A stretch of DNA of 64,000 nt from [Clostridium] scindens (GCF_019597925.1 NZ_CP080442.1:3363501-3427500); one strand, 5' to 3'. Numbered from the stretch's first letter, positions 26,731 through 35,299 are shown. Numbers and translations: made by a program. The notes: a model not told the origin generated them from the letters alone.

Positions 26731-28062
26731 TTATGCTACTCTGTACATGAAGCTTATTGCCTGCTTGATTTTCATATCCCTTGGACGGGATCTCCCAGGA
26801 CGGATTGGAGTTATGTATCTGGCAATCAGTGCTTCTATATCAGGTGGAGTATTTATACCTAATAGAAATTCCCGACATATGTGTGCTGCAACAGAAAAGT
26901 TGGCTTTGTATTCATGTTTTCTGTTTTTCTTTTCTATGATTACATGCGAGGTAATCAGTTCAGAAAAGTTATACATGATAAGTCTGGCATAGATTTCTTG
27001 TAGGATATGCTCCACTTTTTTTGAGTGAAAATGCAATAAACCAATCGTATATTTTAAATCCCGAAATGATGTTTCAATTCCCCATCTTTTAGCATAAAGT
27101 TGTTTTAGGAGTTCTGATGGGAAATCTTTCTTGTCCAGATTTGTAACAACCACCTCATATGCATTCTCTGATACTGGAAAACGGACAATGCGAAATGGGA
27201 TTGTATACATGACTGCCGGATCGGCTTTCCTGCTGGTTTTTGGGAGGTAATCAAATGTTTTGCTATGGGCAATCTTGCGATAATGGTTTTTGTCTTTCAG
27301 CAGTTCTTTGATCTTATTCGTTTGTTTACGAGTGACTGTAAGGTTGATGTCTATGTCGAACTCCTCCTGATTGGGAAGTTCAAAGCCGTGCAGGATTCCT
27401 GAATTGTATTGTTGAAAATCCTTTATCCGTATAAGATATTTCCAGCCTTTTTCTTGGATATGCGCCATGTTATTATAAGATTCATACCCCCTGTCAGCGA
27501 TCAGGATTACATCCCCAGTTATTTCAGAACGATCAACCATGTTTGTCAGAGCACCATTTTCACTACTAGCATGTTTTTTCTGAACAATGGCATCAACATA
27601 GGTATGTGCCTGAAGGTCGTACAGAGCGTTTAGGTGAAGGAGATTGTATGGCTTACGCCCTTCACAAGTTTGAATTAAGGAATCTGCGTCATTGAGATTG
27701 GTCGGCATCTGTATGTCGGAACCATCGACTGCAATCAAACGAAATCCTTTAAAGCCAAGTGGTACATCCGTTTCCGCAACAAAACTATAAAACAGTTTTT
27801 CCATAGCCGCCGGAAGTATTTTTTCACGTTGCTGAACAAATGCAGAGGATGATGCTATGTCGCAGTGATATCCAAACTGTCTTAACAACTCATTCTTTAA
27901 CGATGTCCCCTCCATTGTTAAGAGTGAGAGAATCATTTTTTCATAGGGGAGTTTCCTGTTTCTGGCGAAATCTTTATCAGGTGCTCTCACACATTCAGAT
28001 AAATCTTGATTCCTAATAAGCCCAAGCAGGGTCTCTTTTAATTTTTGTGATATGTCATTCAT
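26731..28062 (-). CDS. IS4-family transposase
   Basis: The 443-residue DDE transposase has first Asp in AVDGSDIQMP, second Asp in LIADRGYES, and Glu in YAKRWGIETSFRDLK, which fits the IS4 signature Y-x2-R-x3-E-x6-K. The length is full and no frame break is seen. AGGAGG precedes the ATG. A long inverted repeat at 28104-28146 lies between this gene and the element's right end. Confidence 0.93.
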   Translation of the reverse strand: MNDISQKLKETLLGLIRNQDLSECVRAPDKDFARNRKLPYEKMILSLLTMEGTSLKNELLRQFGYHCDIASSSAFVQQREKILPAAMEKLFYSFVAETDVPLGFKGFRLIAVDGSDIQMPTNLNDADSLIQTCEGRKPYNLLHLNALYDLQAHTYVDAIVQKKHASSENGALTNMVDRSEITGDVILIADRGYESYNNMAHIQEKGWKYLIRIKDFQQYNSGILHGFELPNQEEFDIDINLTVTRKQTNKIKELLKDKNHYRKIAHSKTFDYLPKTSRKADPAVMYTIPFRIVRFPVSENAYEVVVTNLDKKDFPSELLKQLYAKRWGIETSFRDLKYTIGLLHFHSKKVEHILQEIYARLIMYNFSELITSHVIIEKKNRKHEYKANFSVAAHICREFLLGINTPPDIEALIARYITPIRPGRSRPRDMKIKQAISFMYRVA

Positions 28063-28103
28063 ACGGTTTCCTCCTTGTAAAAGACATCTGTCTAATTACA
28101 AGG

Positions 28104-28146
28104 GCCGCTTTAGCTACCTCTAAAATGAATCAGTGGCTAAAGCGGC
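28104..28146. repeat. Inverted repeat upstream of the transposase
   Basis: GCCGCTTTAGC (28104-28114) is repeated exactly inverted at 28136-28146 within the IS. In some IS elements such a structure blocks read-through expression of the transposase from outside promoters. That role is inferred here. Confidence 0.75.
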
Positions 28147-28262
28147 CGCATTTTTTGAACGGTATGTCAATACTTTTCTATAAAAAAATCCCACACCACG
28201 ATAATGTGATGTGAGATTTTTCTTAACTTAATGCCATTGAGCAAAAACTGCGAGGCTTTTTC

Positions 28263-28293
28263 TTGACTCTCACACGGTGTCAGGGTCTACAGT
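28263..28293 (+). promoter_or_regulatory. MerR-type promoter/operator of trmO
   Basis: TTGACT (28263-28268) and TACAGT (28288-28293) are separated by 19 nt. The spacer holds a dyad GACTCTCACAC-G-GTGTCAGGGTC (28265-28287) matching at 9 of 11 positions. Overlong spacers with a central dyad are the hallmark of promoters activated by MerR proteins. The MerR gene at 25737 is the natural partner. Confidence 0.85.
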
Positions 28294-28326
28294 AGATATA
28301 CCAAACAGAAAATGGAGGATATAAAC

Positions 28327-28803
28327 ATGACAACTTACAAGGTAAATACGATTGGCAGGATCTGTAACAACGAAAGCGGCGCCATCATCCAGCTGGAGCC
28401 TGAATATATCCCTGCACTGACTGCGCTGGATGGATTCAGCCACCTCAATGTACTGTGGTGGTTCAGCGACTTCGACACCCAAGAGGCCCGCTCCGTTCTT
28501 GAAGCGCCCCAGCCTTATAAACAGGCGCCTGAGACCATGGGAATCTTCGCTACCAGGTCGCCAGTCCGCCCCAATCCGATCGCGCTTACTGCCGTGGAGA
28601 TCATTGACATCGACTATGTAAATGGACGCATCCATATTGCCTATATTGACGCAAATGATGGCAGCCCACTCCTCGATCTTAAGCCATACACGCCTAGCCT
28701 TGACAGGGTGGAAAGGCCGGAGGTTCCCGGCTGGTGCGGCCATTGGCCAAAGAGTCTGGAAGAATCCGCGGACTTTGCCTGGGAGAATGAATTTAATTTC
28801 TAA
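28327..28803 (+). CDS. trmO: tRNA (N6-threonylcarbamoyladenosine37-N6)-methyltransferase TrmO/TsaA
   Basis: Adds a methyl group from SAM to t6A37 of threonine tRNAs in characterised members. The 158-residue beta-barrel protein shows FSHLNVLWWF, GIFATRSPVRPNPIALTAVEI and LLDLKPYTPSLD, the family's three motifs. ATG 28327 is preferred over 28312 because GGAGG lies 8 nt before it; the upstream ATG overlaps that site. A MerR-type inducible promoter in front of it is unusual for a tRNA-modification gene. Confidence 0.9.
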   Translation: MTTYKVNTIGRICNNESGAIIQLEPEYIPALTALDGFSHLNVLWWFSDFDTQEARSVLEAPQPYKQAPETMGIFATRSPVRPNPIALTAVEIIDIDYVNGRIHIAYIDANDGSPLLDLKPYTPSLDRVERPEVPGWCGHWPKSLEESADFAWENEFNF

Positions 28804-28860
28804 GGCTGCATTTAATTCTAAAGAAATCCTTAGTTCTTCCTGAACATTCTGTGATATCCC

Positions 28861-28889
28861 TTGAGTCTTTCCGATAAACATAATAAAAT
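28861..28889 (+). promoter_or_regulatory. Promoter of the Asp/Tyr-rich protein gene
   Basis: TTGAGT (28861-28866), 17-nt spacer, TAAAAT (28884-28889), 27 nt before the start codon. Confidence 0.65.
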
Positions 28890-28916
28890 AGAAAGCGTTT
28901 CACAAGGAGGGATAAC

Positions 28917-29852
28917 ATGAGTATGAATAAGAAAGACTTTTTTGATGACGATTTCGAGGTCATCTACGAAGGCGATCTTCCCGATCTGCCCGAAGATGAC
29001 AATGATGATTATGAGGACGTGCTTCAGAAGCTTGCTGATCTGGATAAAGAATATGAAACCTCTTATCATAGCCGGGAACCACATGGAAAGAAGCGTCATG
29101 ATCAATCTAGCGAGTATGACAAAGATTATGATGACGACGGCTATGATGATGACGGCTATGACTATGATGACGACGACTATGACGACTATGACTATGATGA
29201 CGACTATAACTATGATGATGACGACTATGATGATGACGACTATGACTATGATGATGACGACTATGATGACTCCAGACGGAGATCGAAGAAAGGCAAGCGC
29301 GCCGAAAGCAAACAGAAGAAAAAGAAAAGGAGAAAGATGCCAAACCTCCTTTCTCCGGTGTCCAAGACTGCCAAGGCCGGAGGCAAGGCGGCCTTTAAGA
29401 TCGCCAATCTAATTCTGCGTGCCGCGACTCTGATACTCATTGCCATTATTTTCTGCCTGCTGGCTGTCAACTTCCGGAAGAACTACGGCGCGTTTGGAAG
29501 CATTGCCACTGCCGTGGCAGAGAAGAATTATGCCTTGGCTGCGTATGCGGCTGTGGCTGTATTCCTACTGCTCTTTGAACTGATCACCTTCTTCCGGGTA
29601 TTGTCCGGAAGCAAGAAAAGCGGCCGCAAGGGCCGCTACGTGGACACAGGCAGAGGCCTGTTCTCATTCCTGTTCATTTATGCCGGTTCCTTGCTGTCCG
29701 CCTTATTCTACGGACTGATCCCGGCCTCGCCGCAGCCTCTTGCCGGCGTTTCGGGCGCGCTGCTGGTATATGGCTCGCTTCGTTCTACCTTATTTGCCTT
29801 ATGCGTTGCCGGAGTCATCAGCTGCCTGATCCGCAAGTTTGCCATCCGGTAA
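28917..29852 (+). CDS. Membrane protein with Asp/Tyr repeat domain
   Basis: 311 residues, no family recognised. An acidic N terminus is followed by a low-complexity stretch of almost only Asp and Tyr with a few Gly/Asn (about residues 67-118, built of GAY/TAY codons). A strongly basic Lys/Arg segment (about 120-140) comes next, then four or five hydrophobic segments from about 160 to the end. The soluble part should face the cytoplasm by the positive-inside rule. AAGGAGG precedes ATG 28917. Its 3' end overlaps the convergent gene by 54 nt. Confidence 0.75.
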   Translation: MSMNKKDFFDDDFEVIYEGDLPDLPEDDNDDYEDVLQKLADLDKEYETSYHSREPHGKKRHDQSSEYDKDYDDDGYDDDGYDYDDDDYDDYDYDDDYNYDDDDYDDDDYDYDDDDYDDSRRRSKKGKRAESKQKKKKRRKMPNLLSPVSKTAKAGGKAAFKIANLILRAATLILIAIIFCLLAVNFRKNYGAFGSIATAVAEKNYALAAYAAVAVFLLLFELITFFRVLSGSKKSGRKGRYVDTGRGLFSFLFIYAGSLLSALFYGLIPASPQPLAGVSGALLVYGSLRSTLFALCVAGVISCLIRKFAIR

Positions 29853-30737
29853 GCCCGCGCTCTTTGGCTTGGCATTCCCAGACTTTGCGATCTCAGACCT
29901 TGCGTCTTCTTCCTCCGCCTGTTCCAGGAAATCCGCGTCTTTGGATTTCAGGCGGGGGATGAATCTTCTGGCAAACCGCCCTTTCCCCCTATTTTTCACA
30001 TAGAAATATCCAATCACGGAAAACACCACGGCACCAATGAAGTTTACGAAGAGATCCTTCATGGTATCCAGAAGGCCAATATCCAGATACCCTCCCAGGC
30101 CCAGACTTTCGCCGTTCACCGTCACATCCCTGATGTTTCCAATTCCCACAGCAATGTTGCTGTTAGTAGGATCCAGCATGACTGAATGGATGCTATGTAC
30201 AATGGTGTCCTTCTGCATGTCCAGATTAAATATCTGATCCATCGCGCACTCAAAAAATTCCCATATTACGCCAATGGTCATGGAAAAGCAGAATGCAACG
30301 ATTGCCACGAATACCGGAGAGAGCTGGATAGAGAATTTCTTGCTGCGGTTAAGAATGTCAACCAGCGCGAACCCGATAGCCGCCATCAGGAAGCCATTTA
30401 TCGTATGCAGTACCGTATCCCAGAAAGCAAACTTAATATAATACGACTGGATTTCTCCCAGTATCTCCGCCGCAAATATGAAGATCAGTATCGTTATCTC
30501 CAGAGCAGTGGGAAGTTCTATCTTCAAGTTGATCTGTACCAGGCTTGGCATGATCAGCAATATCAATGTAAGTATGCATAGGAACACGTTTTCATAATTC
30601 CGGTTAAATATCTGGAGTATCATCATCAGGATGACCAGCATGCGCAGCACTACATATACGACAAAGGAACTCTTATGCTCCCTCAGTTCCATATGCAGCG
30701 CCTTGTTCATTACCTTTAATCTCTTTTTTATCTTCAT
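29799..30737 (-). CDS. YjdF/DUF2238-like multi-span membrane protein
   Basis: 312 residues with about seven hydrophobic segments. FWDTVLHTINGFLMAAIGF and GVIWEFFECAMDQ resemble the DUF2238/YjdF family of unknown function. A charged 60-residue C-terminal tail rich in Lys, Ala, Glu and Asp overlaps the opposite gene by 54 nt, so this tail may be dispensable or recently extended. GAGGATAG precedes the ATG. Confidence 0.65.
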   Translation of the reverse strand: MKIKKRLKVMNKALHMELREHKSSFVVYVVLRMLVILMMILQIFNRNYENVFLCILTLILLIMPSLVQINLKIELPTALEITILIFIFAAEILGEIQSYYIKFAFWDTVLHTINGFLMAAIGFALVDILNRSKKFSIQLSPVFVAIVAFCFSMTIGVIWEFFECAMDQIFNLDMQKDTIVHSIHSVMLDPTNSNIAVGIGNIRDVTVNGESLGLGGYLDIGLLDTMKDLFVNFIGAVVFSVIGYFYVKNRGKGRFARRFIPRLKSKDADFLEQAEEEDARSEIAKSGNAKPKSAGLPDGKLADQAADDSGNA

Positions 30738-30761
30738 CTTCTATCCTCGTATCCCGGATCG

Positions 30762-31688
30762 CTAGTTCAGGAAGTTGTCTATGATGATTCCTTCTGCCTC
30801 TTCTGCTGTCATTCCGAGCGTACGCAGTTTTACTAACTGTTCGTCATTAATCCTGCCAATCGCCGCTTCATGGATGATCGCCGCATCCAGATGCCGCGCA
30901 TTGATCTCTGGTATGGATGCTACTTCCGCATGATCCATAATGATGGAATCACACTGCACATGGGCATGGCATTTGGCATTTCCTACTGCCTTCGGATGGA
31001 ATACCTGCCTGGACTGTCCTTTCGCCACTGAGCGGGAGATGATCTGGGCGGAACTTCCGTCCCCGTTCATCTGTATCTCCATATTGGATTCTGCGTTCTG
31101 GCTGTCATGAGTCATCAGTTTCTCAATCACGTAGAGTTTGGAGTCTGCCCCCATTTCTACTTCCGTCTCCCGGACCGTGGAGTCAACGCCCTTAATCTGG
31201 ACAGTGTCCAGCGTAAATACAGCGTCCTCCTCCAGATAGATCTTTGTGACCGGATTCAGCACCCGGGCCCCGGAGCCTTCTCCCTCGCCATAATGCTTCT
31301 CTTCGTACCGGACATTCGCTCCCTTCCCCACATGGAAGGAATGGATCCCGTCATGTCTGCTTTCATTGCAGCCACTGTTGTGGATGCCGCATCCTGCGAC
31401 AATCGTCACGTCTGCGCCAGCATCGATGTAGAAATCATTATAGACTTCATCTTTCATGCCAGAGGCATCTACCACTACCGGAATGTGCACCTGTTCCCCT
31501 CTGGTATTCCCATCAATGTAAATATCGATTCCAGGCTTATCTTCCTTTTTTTTGATCTTAATATGCTCGCTGTCACCATGACACAGGGCAACACCATTAT
31601 GGCGCAGGTTGTATGCGCCCTTCTGCTGGAATCCTGATCCGTCTATCTGCTGCAATATCTTCTCTGTAATCTTATCTAATAATGCCAT
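30762..31688 (-). CDS. SufB/SufD-family iron-sulfur scaffold (SmsB-like)
   Basis: The 308-residue beta-helix protein is shorter than typical SufB. It contains AGCGIHNSGCNESRHDG, KCHAHVQCDSIIMDHAEVASIPEINARH and INDEQLVKLRTLGMT, the C-terminal core shared by SufB and SufD. It is paired only with SufC, with no sufD, sufS or sufU beside it. This matches the two-gene SUF-like minimal system (SmsCB) described in anaerobes. It should build Fe-S clusters with the SufC ATPase. Confidence 0.85.
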   Translation of the reverse strand: MALLDKITEKILQQIDGSGFQQKGAYNLRHNGVALCHGDSEHIKIKKKEDKPGIDIYIDGNTRGEQVHIPVVVDASGMKDEVYNDFYIDAGADVTIVAGCGIHNSGCNESRHDGIHSFHVGKGANVRYEEKHYGEGEGSGARVLNPVTKIYLEEDAVFTLDTVQIKGVDSTVRETEVEMGADSKLYVIEKLMTHDSQNAESNMEIQMNGDGSSAQIISRSVAKGQSRQVFHPKAVGNAKCHAHVQCDSIIMDHAEVASIPEINARHLDAAIIHEAAIGRINDEQLVKLRTLGMTAEEAEGIIIDNFLN

Positions 31689-31705
31689 TTTAAAATGCTC
31701 CTCTC

Positions 31706-32428
31706 CTATTCTAACTCCATGCAGGCGCAGCTATCGCCCTTATCAAGCAATGTGGGCAGGATCTCGTCTTTTGGACCGATCGCCCCGATCTTTCCGTCTT
31801 CTATTAACATGATCCGGTCAGCCATCTGAATAATCCGCTCCTGATGGGAGATGAGGATCAGGCTCTGTTCCTTCTTATTATGAATCTTCTCAAACTGCTG
31901 GATCAGCATGGAGAAGCTCCAAAGGTCGATTCCCGCCTCCGGCTCGTCAAATATACATAATTTGTGCGGCTTTGCCAGAACGGTGGCAATCTCAAGGCGC
32001 TTCATCTCGCCTCCGGACAAGGTTGCGTCAACTTCCCTCTTGATATACTCTTTTGCGCACAGCCCTACTCCACTGAGCATCTTGCAGCATTCAGGCTCGG
32101 ACAGTTCCCGGCCGGCTGCCAGGGAAAGCAGCCTGTCTACCGTCATTCCCTTGAATCTTGGCGGCTGCTGGAATGCAAAGCCGATCCCGGCATTGGCCCT
32201 GTGGTTGATGTCGTAAGAAGTAATATCTTCCCCATCCAGCAAGATCTGTCCATCATCTGCCTCTTCAATCCCCATCAGTACCTTTGCAAGAGAAGACTTG
32301 CCTCCGCCATTGGGTCCGGTAATAACAAGCATCTCGCCCTCGCCAACTTGGAAGCTGATGTCTTTCACAATACTTCTTTCTATTCCATTTTCATTCACCT
32401 TGAATGTCAGATTCTTCACTTCAAGCAT
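31706..32428 (-). CDS. sufC: SufC-type Fe-S assembly ATPase
   Basis: The 240-residue ABC ATPase has Walker A GPNGGGKSS, signature LSGGEMKRLEIATVL, Walker B LCIFDEPEAGIDLWS and a switch His in ILISHQE. It precedes the SufB-like gene by 17 nt. In SUF systems it is a soluble ATPase that drives conformational change of the scaffold. A promoter is visible at 32485-32513. Confidence 0.9.
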   Translation of the reverse strand: MLEVKNLTFKVNENGIERSIVKDISFQVGEGEMLVITGPNGGGKSSLAKVLMGIEEADDGQILLDGEDITSYDINHRANAGIGFAFQQPPRFKGMTVDRLLSLAAGRELSEPECCKMLSGVGLCAKEYIKREVDATLSGGEMKRLEIATVLAKPHKLCIFDEPEAGIDLWSFSMLIQQFEKIHNKKEQSLILISHQERIIQMADRIMLIEDGKIGAIGPKDEILPTLLDKGDSCACMELE

Positions 32429-32484
32429 GTCAGATACGCTCCTTTTTTCTAATTGTAGTTATCTATTATTAACACATATGGTAC

Positions 32485-32513
32485 ATTATAATCTTTTTTC
32501 ACGTTTGACGCAA
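32485..32513 (-). promoter_or_regulatory. Promoter of the sufC-sufB operon
   Basis: On the minus strand TTGCGT (32508-32513), 17-nt spacer, TATAAT (32485-32490). Confidence 0.65.
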
Positions 32514-32519
32514 CAATCT

Positions 32520-32547
32520 GGGGCAGGACATTTTCATGCCCTGCCCC
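32520..32547. terminator. GC-rich hairpin after the GHKL kinase gene
   Basis: GGGGCAGG (32520-32527) pairs with CCTGCCCC (32540-32547). It starts 3 nt after the kinase stop but lacks a T-tract in the leftward direction, so termination strength is uncertain. Confidence 0.5.
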
Positions 32548-32549
32548 GG

Positions 32550-34154
32550 TTATCTTCCTTCGCTTATCATTGCCAGCACCACGAACCTTTTTCCCTTGTC
32601 TTCCGTGTGGAATGCCCCGTCATATTTCTGGATGATATCCCTTACTACCTTAAGTCCGACTCCATGAATCCCCTTATCCTCTTTCAGGGTCAGAAAATTG
32701 TATCTCTTGGGATGTTCATTGGGCGGCTTTGAATTCTCTATGCGCAGAATCCAGAAGTTTGCCTCTTTCCACATTTTCACGGATATGTATCTCTCCCTTT
32801 TGCACCGCAGGCAGGACTCCATGGCATTGTCCAGAAGATTTCCGTACAGTTCCACCAGATCCATAGCATTCATATCGGGACTATACCCCGCCAGTATCTT
32901 CACTTCCGTCTCAATTCCATGTTCTTTGTACTGTCCCAGCTTGCTGGCAAGCATTGCATCCAGCGCAGCGTTTCCCGTATACGCCTTGTCCAGATAACTG
33001 TCGCATATTTTCAATATCTCGCCGCATGTCAGCTTCTTTTCCTTGTCCGCCTGGGCATATAGTTCCTCCCGCATTTCATTGATCTTTCTCTCATTTTCCT
33101 CGTTTTCCCGGGACCGCTTCTGAATACCCCTGCATAACTTTTTCTGCTTTCCCAGAGCCGTAGCAAGAAAGGCGCAATACCCCAGGATTCCTCCCCCCAA
33201 GACTCCCAGGAGAAACTTGCCATAAAAAATACACAGCACGATCACGCCGCTCCCCAGTACGCTGATGATACGCCATATGATATTATCCGTCCTTTGAGGC
33301 GCATCTTCCCCTTCTTCCTTACTCTCCTCTTCTTCCGGCGCGGCTATGCTGATCCTCTGGTAGTATTCTTCCAGAAGCTTCCTATATGCCGCCTTCTCCT
33401 TCCGTTTATTCTGTGCTTCCAGGCTGGCAAGAACCATAAGGTGGTTGCTGAGGTCATGCCTTAATTTTAAGACCTCTTTCTGCTTTTGATAGACCTTTTC
33501 ACTCTCCCTGTATTTTTGAAATAGCCTTTTCTGCAGACTCCTATTCTTCTCTTCCCGCAGCACTCTCCTGGTATTAACAGCAGCAAAAGCGATCCCTGCC
33601 AGAGCAAAGAGCATGCAAAGGCTCATTCTCTCAATGCATCCTTCAATCCATCCCAGATCTGATGCGACCGCAGAGCATATCTCTCCGCAGAGTTCAAAAT
33701 ACAGAATAACTTCTAATTCCAGCAGATCCAGCTTCTCGTCAAGCGTCCCTGTATACAGGATCCAGGCGGCAAACATGCATATGCCCAGGAACAGTATTGA
33801 TATCAGCTTCTCTCCCGTCTCCCTGGCAAGTCCCGCGGCAAGGCACTGTCCTTCCCACATCCCGATCGTGTCCGCAAATATGACTGACTGACGCAAAAAA
33901 TCCTGGACATAATACCGGAACCACGCCAGGATAATCAGCAAATACGCCATGTGCAGGACAATCCTACTCCGGTAGTATTGCATTTCTGTTATACTTGGCA
34001 TCTCACACGCCAGCAGCGCATAAGAAAGCGTTATAAGGATGAAGCATCCAAACGCCGCCTGCTTTCCCTCCTCTCTCACCTGCATGCATCCGGACATAAA
34101 TAAAGCGAGTACGCTGCTTGCCACAAATATTTCTACAATTGTGTATACATTCAA
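32550..34154 (-). CDS. GHKL sensor kinase (AgrC-like)
   Basis: 534 residues: about six N-terminal membrane spans, a coiled region, then KLRHDLSNHLMVLASLEAQ with the candidate phospho-acceptor His near residue 240. Two more hydrophobic segments follow (about 290-330), an unusual second membrane block, then a GHKL ATPase domain with VELYGNLLDNAMESC and KGIHGVGLKVVRDI. It overlaps the LytTR regulator by 4 nt. No autoinducer peptide gene is seen nearby. Confidence 0.85.
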   Translation of the reverse strand: MNVYTIVEIFVASSVLALFMSGCMQVREEGKQAAFGCFILITLSYALLACEMPSITEMQYYRSRIVLHMAYLLIILAWFRYYVQDFLRQSVIFADTIGMWEGQCLAAGLARETGEKLISILFLGICMFAAWILYTGTLDEKLDLLELEVILYFELCGEICSAVASDLGWIEGCIERMSLCMLFALAGIAFAAVNTRRVLREEKNRSLQKRLFQKYRESEKVYQKQKEVLKLRHDLSNHLMVLASLEAQNKRKEKAAYRKLLEEYYQRISIAAPEEEESKEEGEDAPQRTDNIIWRIISVLGSGVIVLCIFYGKFLLGVLGGGILGYCAFLATALGKQKKLCRGIQKRSRENEENERKINEMREELYAQADKEKKLTCGEILKICDSYLDKAYTGNAALDAMLASKLGQYKEHGIETEVKILAGYSPDMNAMDLVELYGNLLDNAMESCLRCKRERYISVKMWKEANFWILRIENSKPPNEHPKRYNFLTLKEDKGIHGVGLKVVRDIIQKYDGAFHTEDKGKRFVVLAMISEGR

Positions 34155-34855
34155 TCTTCTTCACCGCAGAACTTCAGAAAAGCCTCTTTTGCCTTCCTGT
34201 ATTTGGGACGGCTGACAGGAACGATTCTCCCATCGCACAATTCGATCCCTTCTGACGAGAAATATTTGATCTTATTCATATTCACAGCATAACTTTTATG
34301 AGAACGCAAGAATACCAGCGATACTTTCTTAAGGAAATTGTCCAGTTTCTCATATACCTGCAAAGATTCATTTCGGAAATGTATATTCAATATCCTCTTG
34401 TTGCTTTCAACATAGTATATATCATCCACGCGGATACGCAATATCTTGCTTCGGATCGTCAAGGTAACGCAATCCTGTTCTCCTTCTTTTAATTTCCTGA
34501 TCGCCTTGCCCAAAGCGGCATCCAGCTTATCCTGACTAATAGGCTTGACCAGAAAAGCGGCCGGATTGGCTCCAAAGATATTCTCTGCCTGCTCCAGATA
34601 CCCCGTAAAGAAAATAACCTGGGTATCCGGATATTGATCCTGTATTCTGCGCGCAAGACTAATGCCGTTCTCCTGTTCAAGCAAAATATCCATCAGGATA
34701 ATGTCGTATTGCCCATGTTCTGTATATATGTTCTCAAGTTCCTGGGCGGATGCATATAAGTCCACATCCGATATCTCTTCCGTCGTGTCCTCCAGCATTC
34801 GCCCTATCTCGTTTAAGATTTCCCGATTATCATCACAAACTGCTACCCTGTACAT
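34151..34855 (-). CDS. LytTR-family response regulator (AgrA-like)
   Basis: The 234-residue product has a receiver (CDDNREIL, phospho-acceptor in IILMDILLEQENG, Lys in LVKPIS) and a C-terminal LytTR DNA-binding domain (about 130-232, with FLRSHKSYAVNMNKIKYF). It is first of a two-gene operon with the kinase. Target genes are not evident in the window. Confidence 0.9.
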   Translation of the reverse strand: MYRVAVCDDNREILNEIGRMLEDTTEEISDVDLYASAQELENIYTEHGQYDIILMDILLEQENGISLARRIQDQYPDTQVIFFTGYLEQAENIFGANPAAFLVKPISQDKLDAALGKAIRKLKEGEQDCVTLTIRSKILRIRVDDIYYVESNKRILNIHFRNESLQVYEKLDNFLKKVSLVFLRSHKSYAVNMNKIKYFSSEGIELCDGRIVPVSRPKYRKAKEAFLKFCGEED

Positions 34856-35160
34856 ATTACACCCTCGTTAATAATTCATTCTTTGTCGAAACCGCATAAT
34901 GTATTATAAACCATGGAGAATGCTCAAATAGCAATATGTAAAAATCTGGTATTTTTTTGCAAAAACTTGAGACGCCACATATCGTTGCGGTTTAGTTACC
35001 GCTACACTATATATTGTTATTTAAGGATACTTTTATCCTTCTCGAAATGTTCCATTTAAGGAAAAACTGATGTGTTTCTATTCTATCACAAGATCCCGGA
35101 TAATCCATCAATAAGCCTGCTTTACCAATATTTACCAGCCAATCCGATAGAAAAGCATAC
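34856..35160. other. Non-coding stretch upstream of the LytTR gene
   Basis: AT-rich, no convincing gene. It contains a small hairpin AAGGATA-N4-TATCCTT (35023-35040) and presumably the promoter of the LytTR/GHKL operon. No clear promoter or paired LytTR sites could be assigned. Confidence 0.4.
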
Positions 35161-35198
35161 AAAAAAACCGTAACCTCTCATTATTAAGAGATTACGGT
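35161..35198 (-). terminator. Terminator of tRNA-Leu(UAG)
   Basis: On the minus strand ACCGTAATCTCT and AGAGGTTACGGT pair with one wobble, followed by seven T. Confidence 0.9.
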
Positions 35199-35204
35199 AC
35201 ATAA

Positions 35205-35284
35205 TGCGGATGACAGGAATCGAACCTGCACACCGAAGTACTAGATCCTAAGTCTAGCGCGTCTGCCAGTTCCGCCACATCCGC
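35205..35284 (-). tRNA. tRNA-Leu (anticodon UAG)
   Basis: The acceptor GCGGATG pairs with CATCCGC, discriminator A. The anticodon stem is CTAGA/TCTAG with loop CTTAGGA. It has the long variable arm of class II tRNAs and T-loop GGTTCGATTCC. Promoter at 35300-35328. Confidence 0.94.
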
Positions 35285-35299
35285 ATGTCAACAGATTGT

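Larger units (their letters stand above)
26572..28239 (-). mobile_element. Complete IS4-family insertion sequence, 1668 bp
   Basis: The ends are perfect 21-bp inverted repeats starting CAATGGCATTAAGTTAAG (26572-26592 and 28219-28239). A 10-bp direct repeat AGCAAAAACT flanks the element (26562-26571 and 28240-28249) and is taken as the target duplication. One transposase gene is read leftward. Intact ends and an intact gene suggest recent insertion and possible activity. Confidence 0.93.
26548..28263 (+). terminator. Terminator of the MerR gene, split by the IS element
   Basis: The left arm AGAAAAAGCCTTGCAG (26548-26563) and right arm CTGCGAGGCTTTTTCT (28248-28263) are inverted copies with one mismatch. 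Removing the IS and one copy of its 10-bp target repeat restores a 16-bp stem with a loop of about 6 nt and a T-rich end. The element therefore inserted in the loop. Confidence 0.8.

Noticed and set aside
29107..29343. His/Ser-rich leftward frame opposite the Asp/Tyr tract
   Set aside because: Mirror of the GAY/TAY repeat; no start signal, and the plus frame has promoter and ribosome site.
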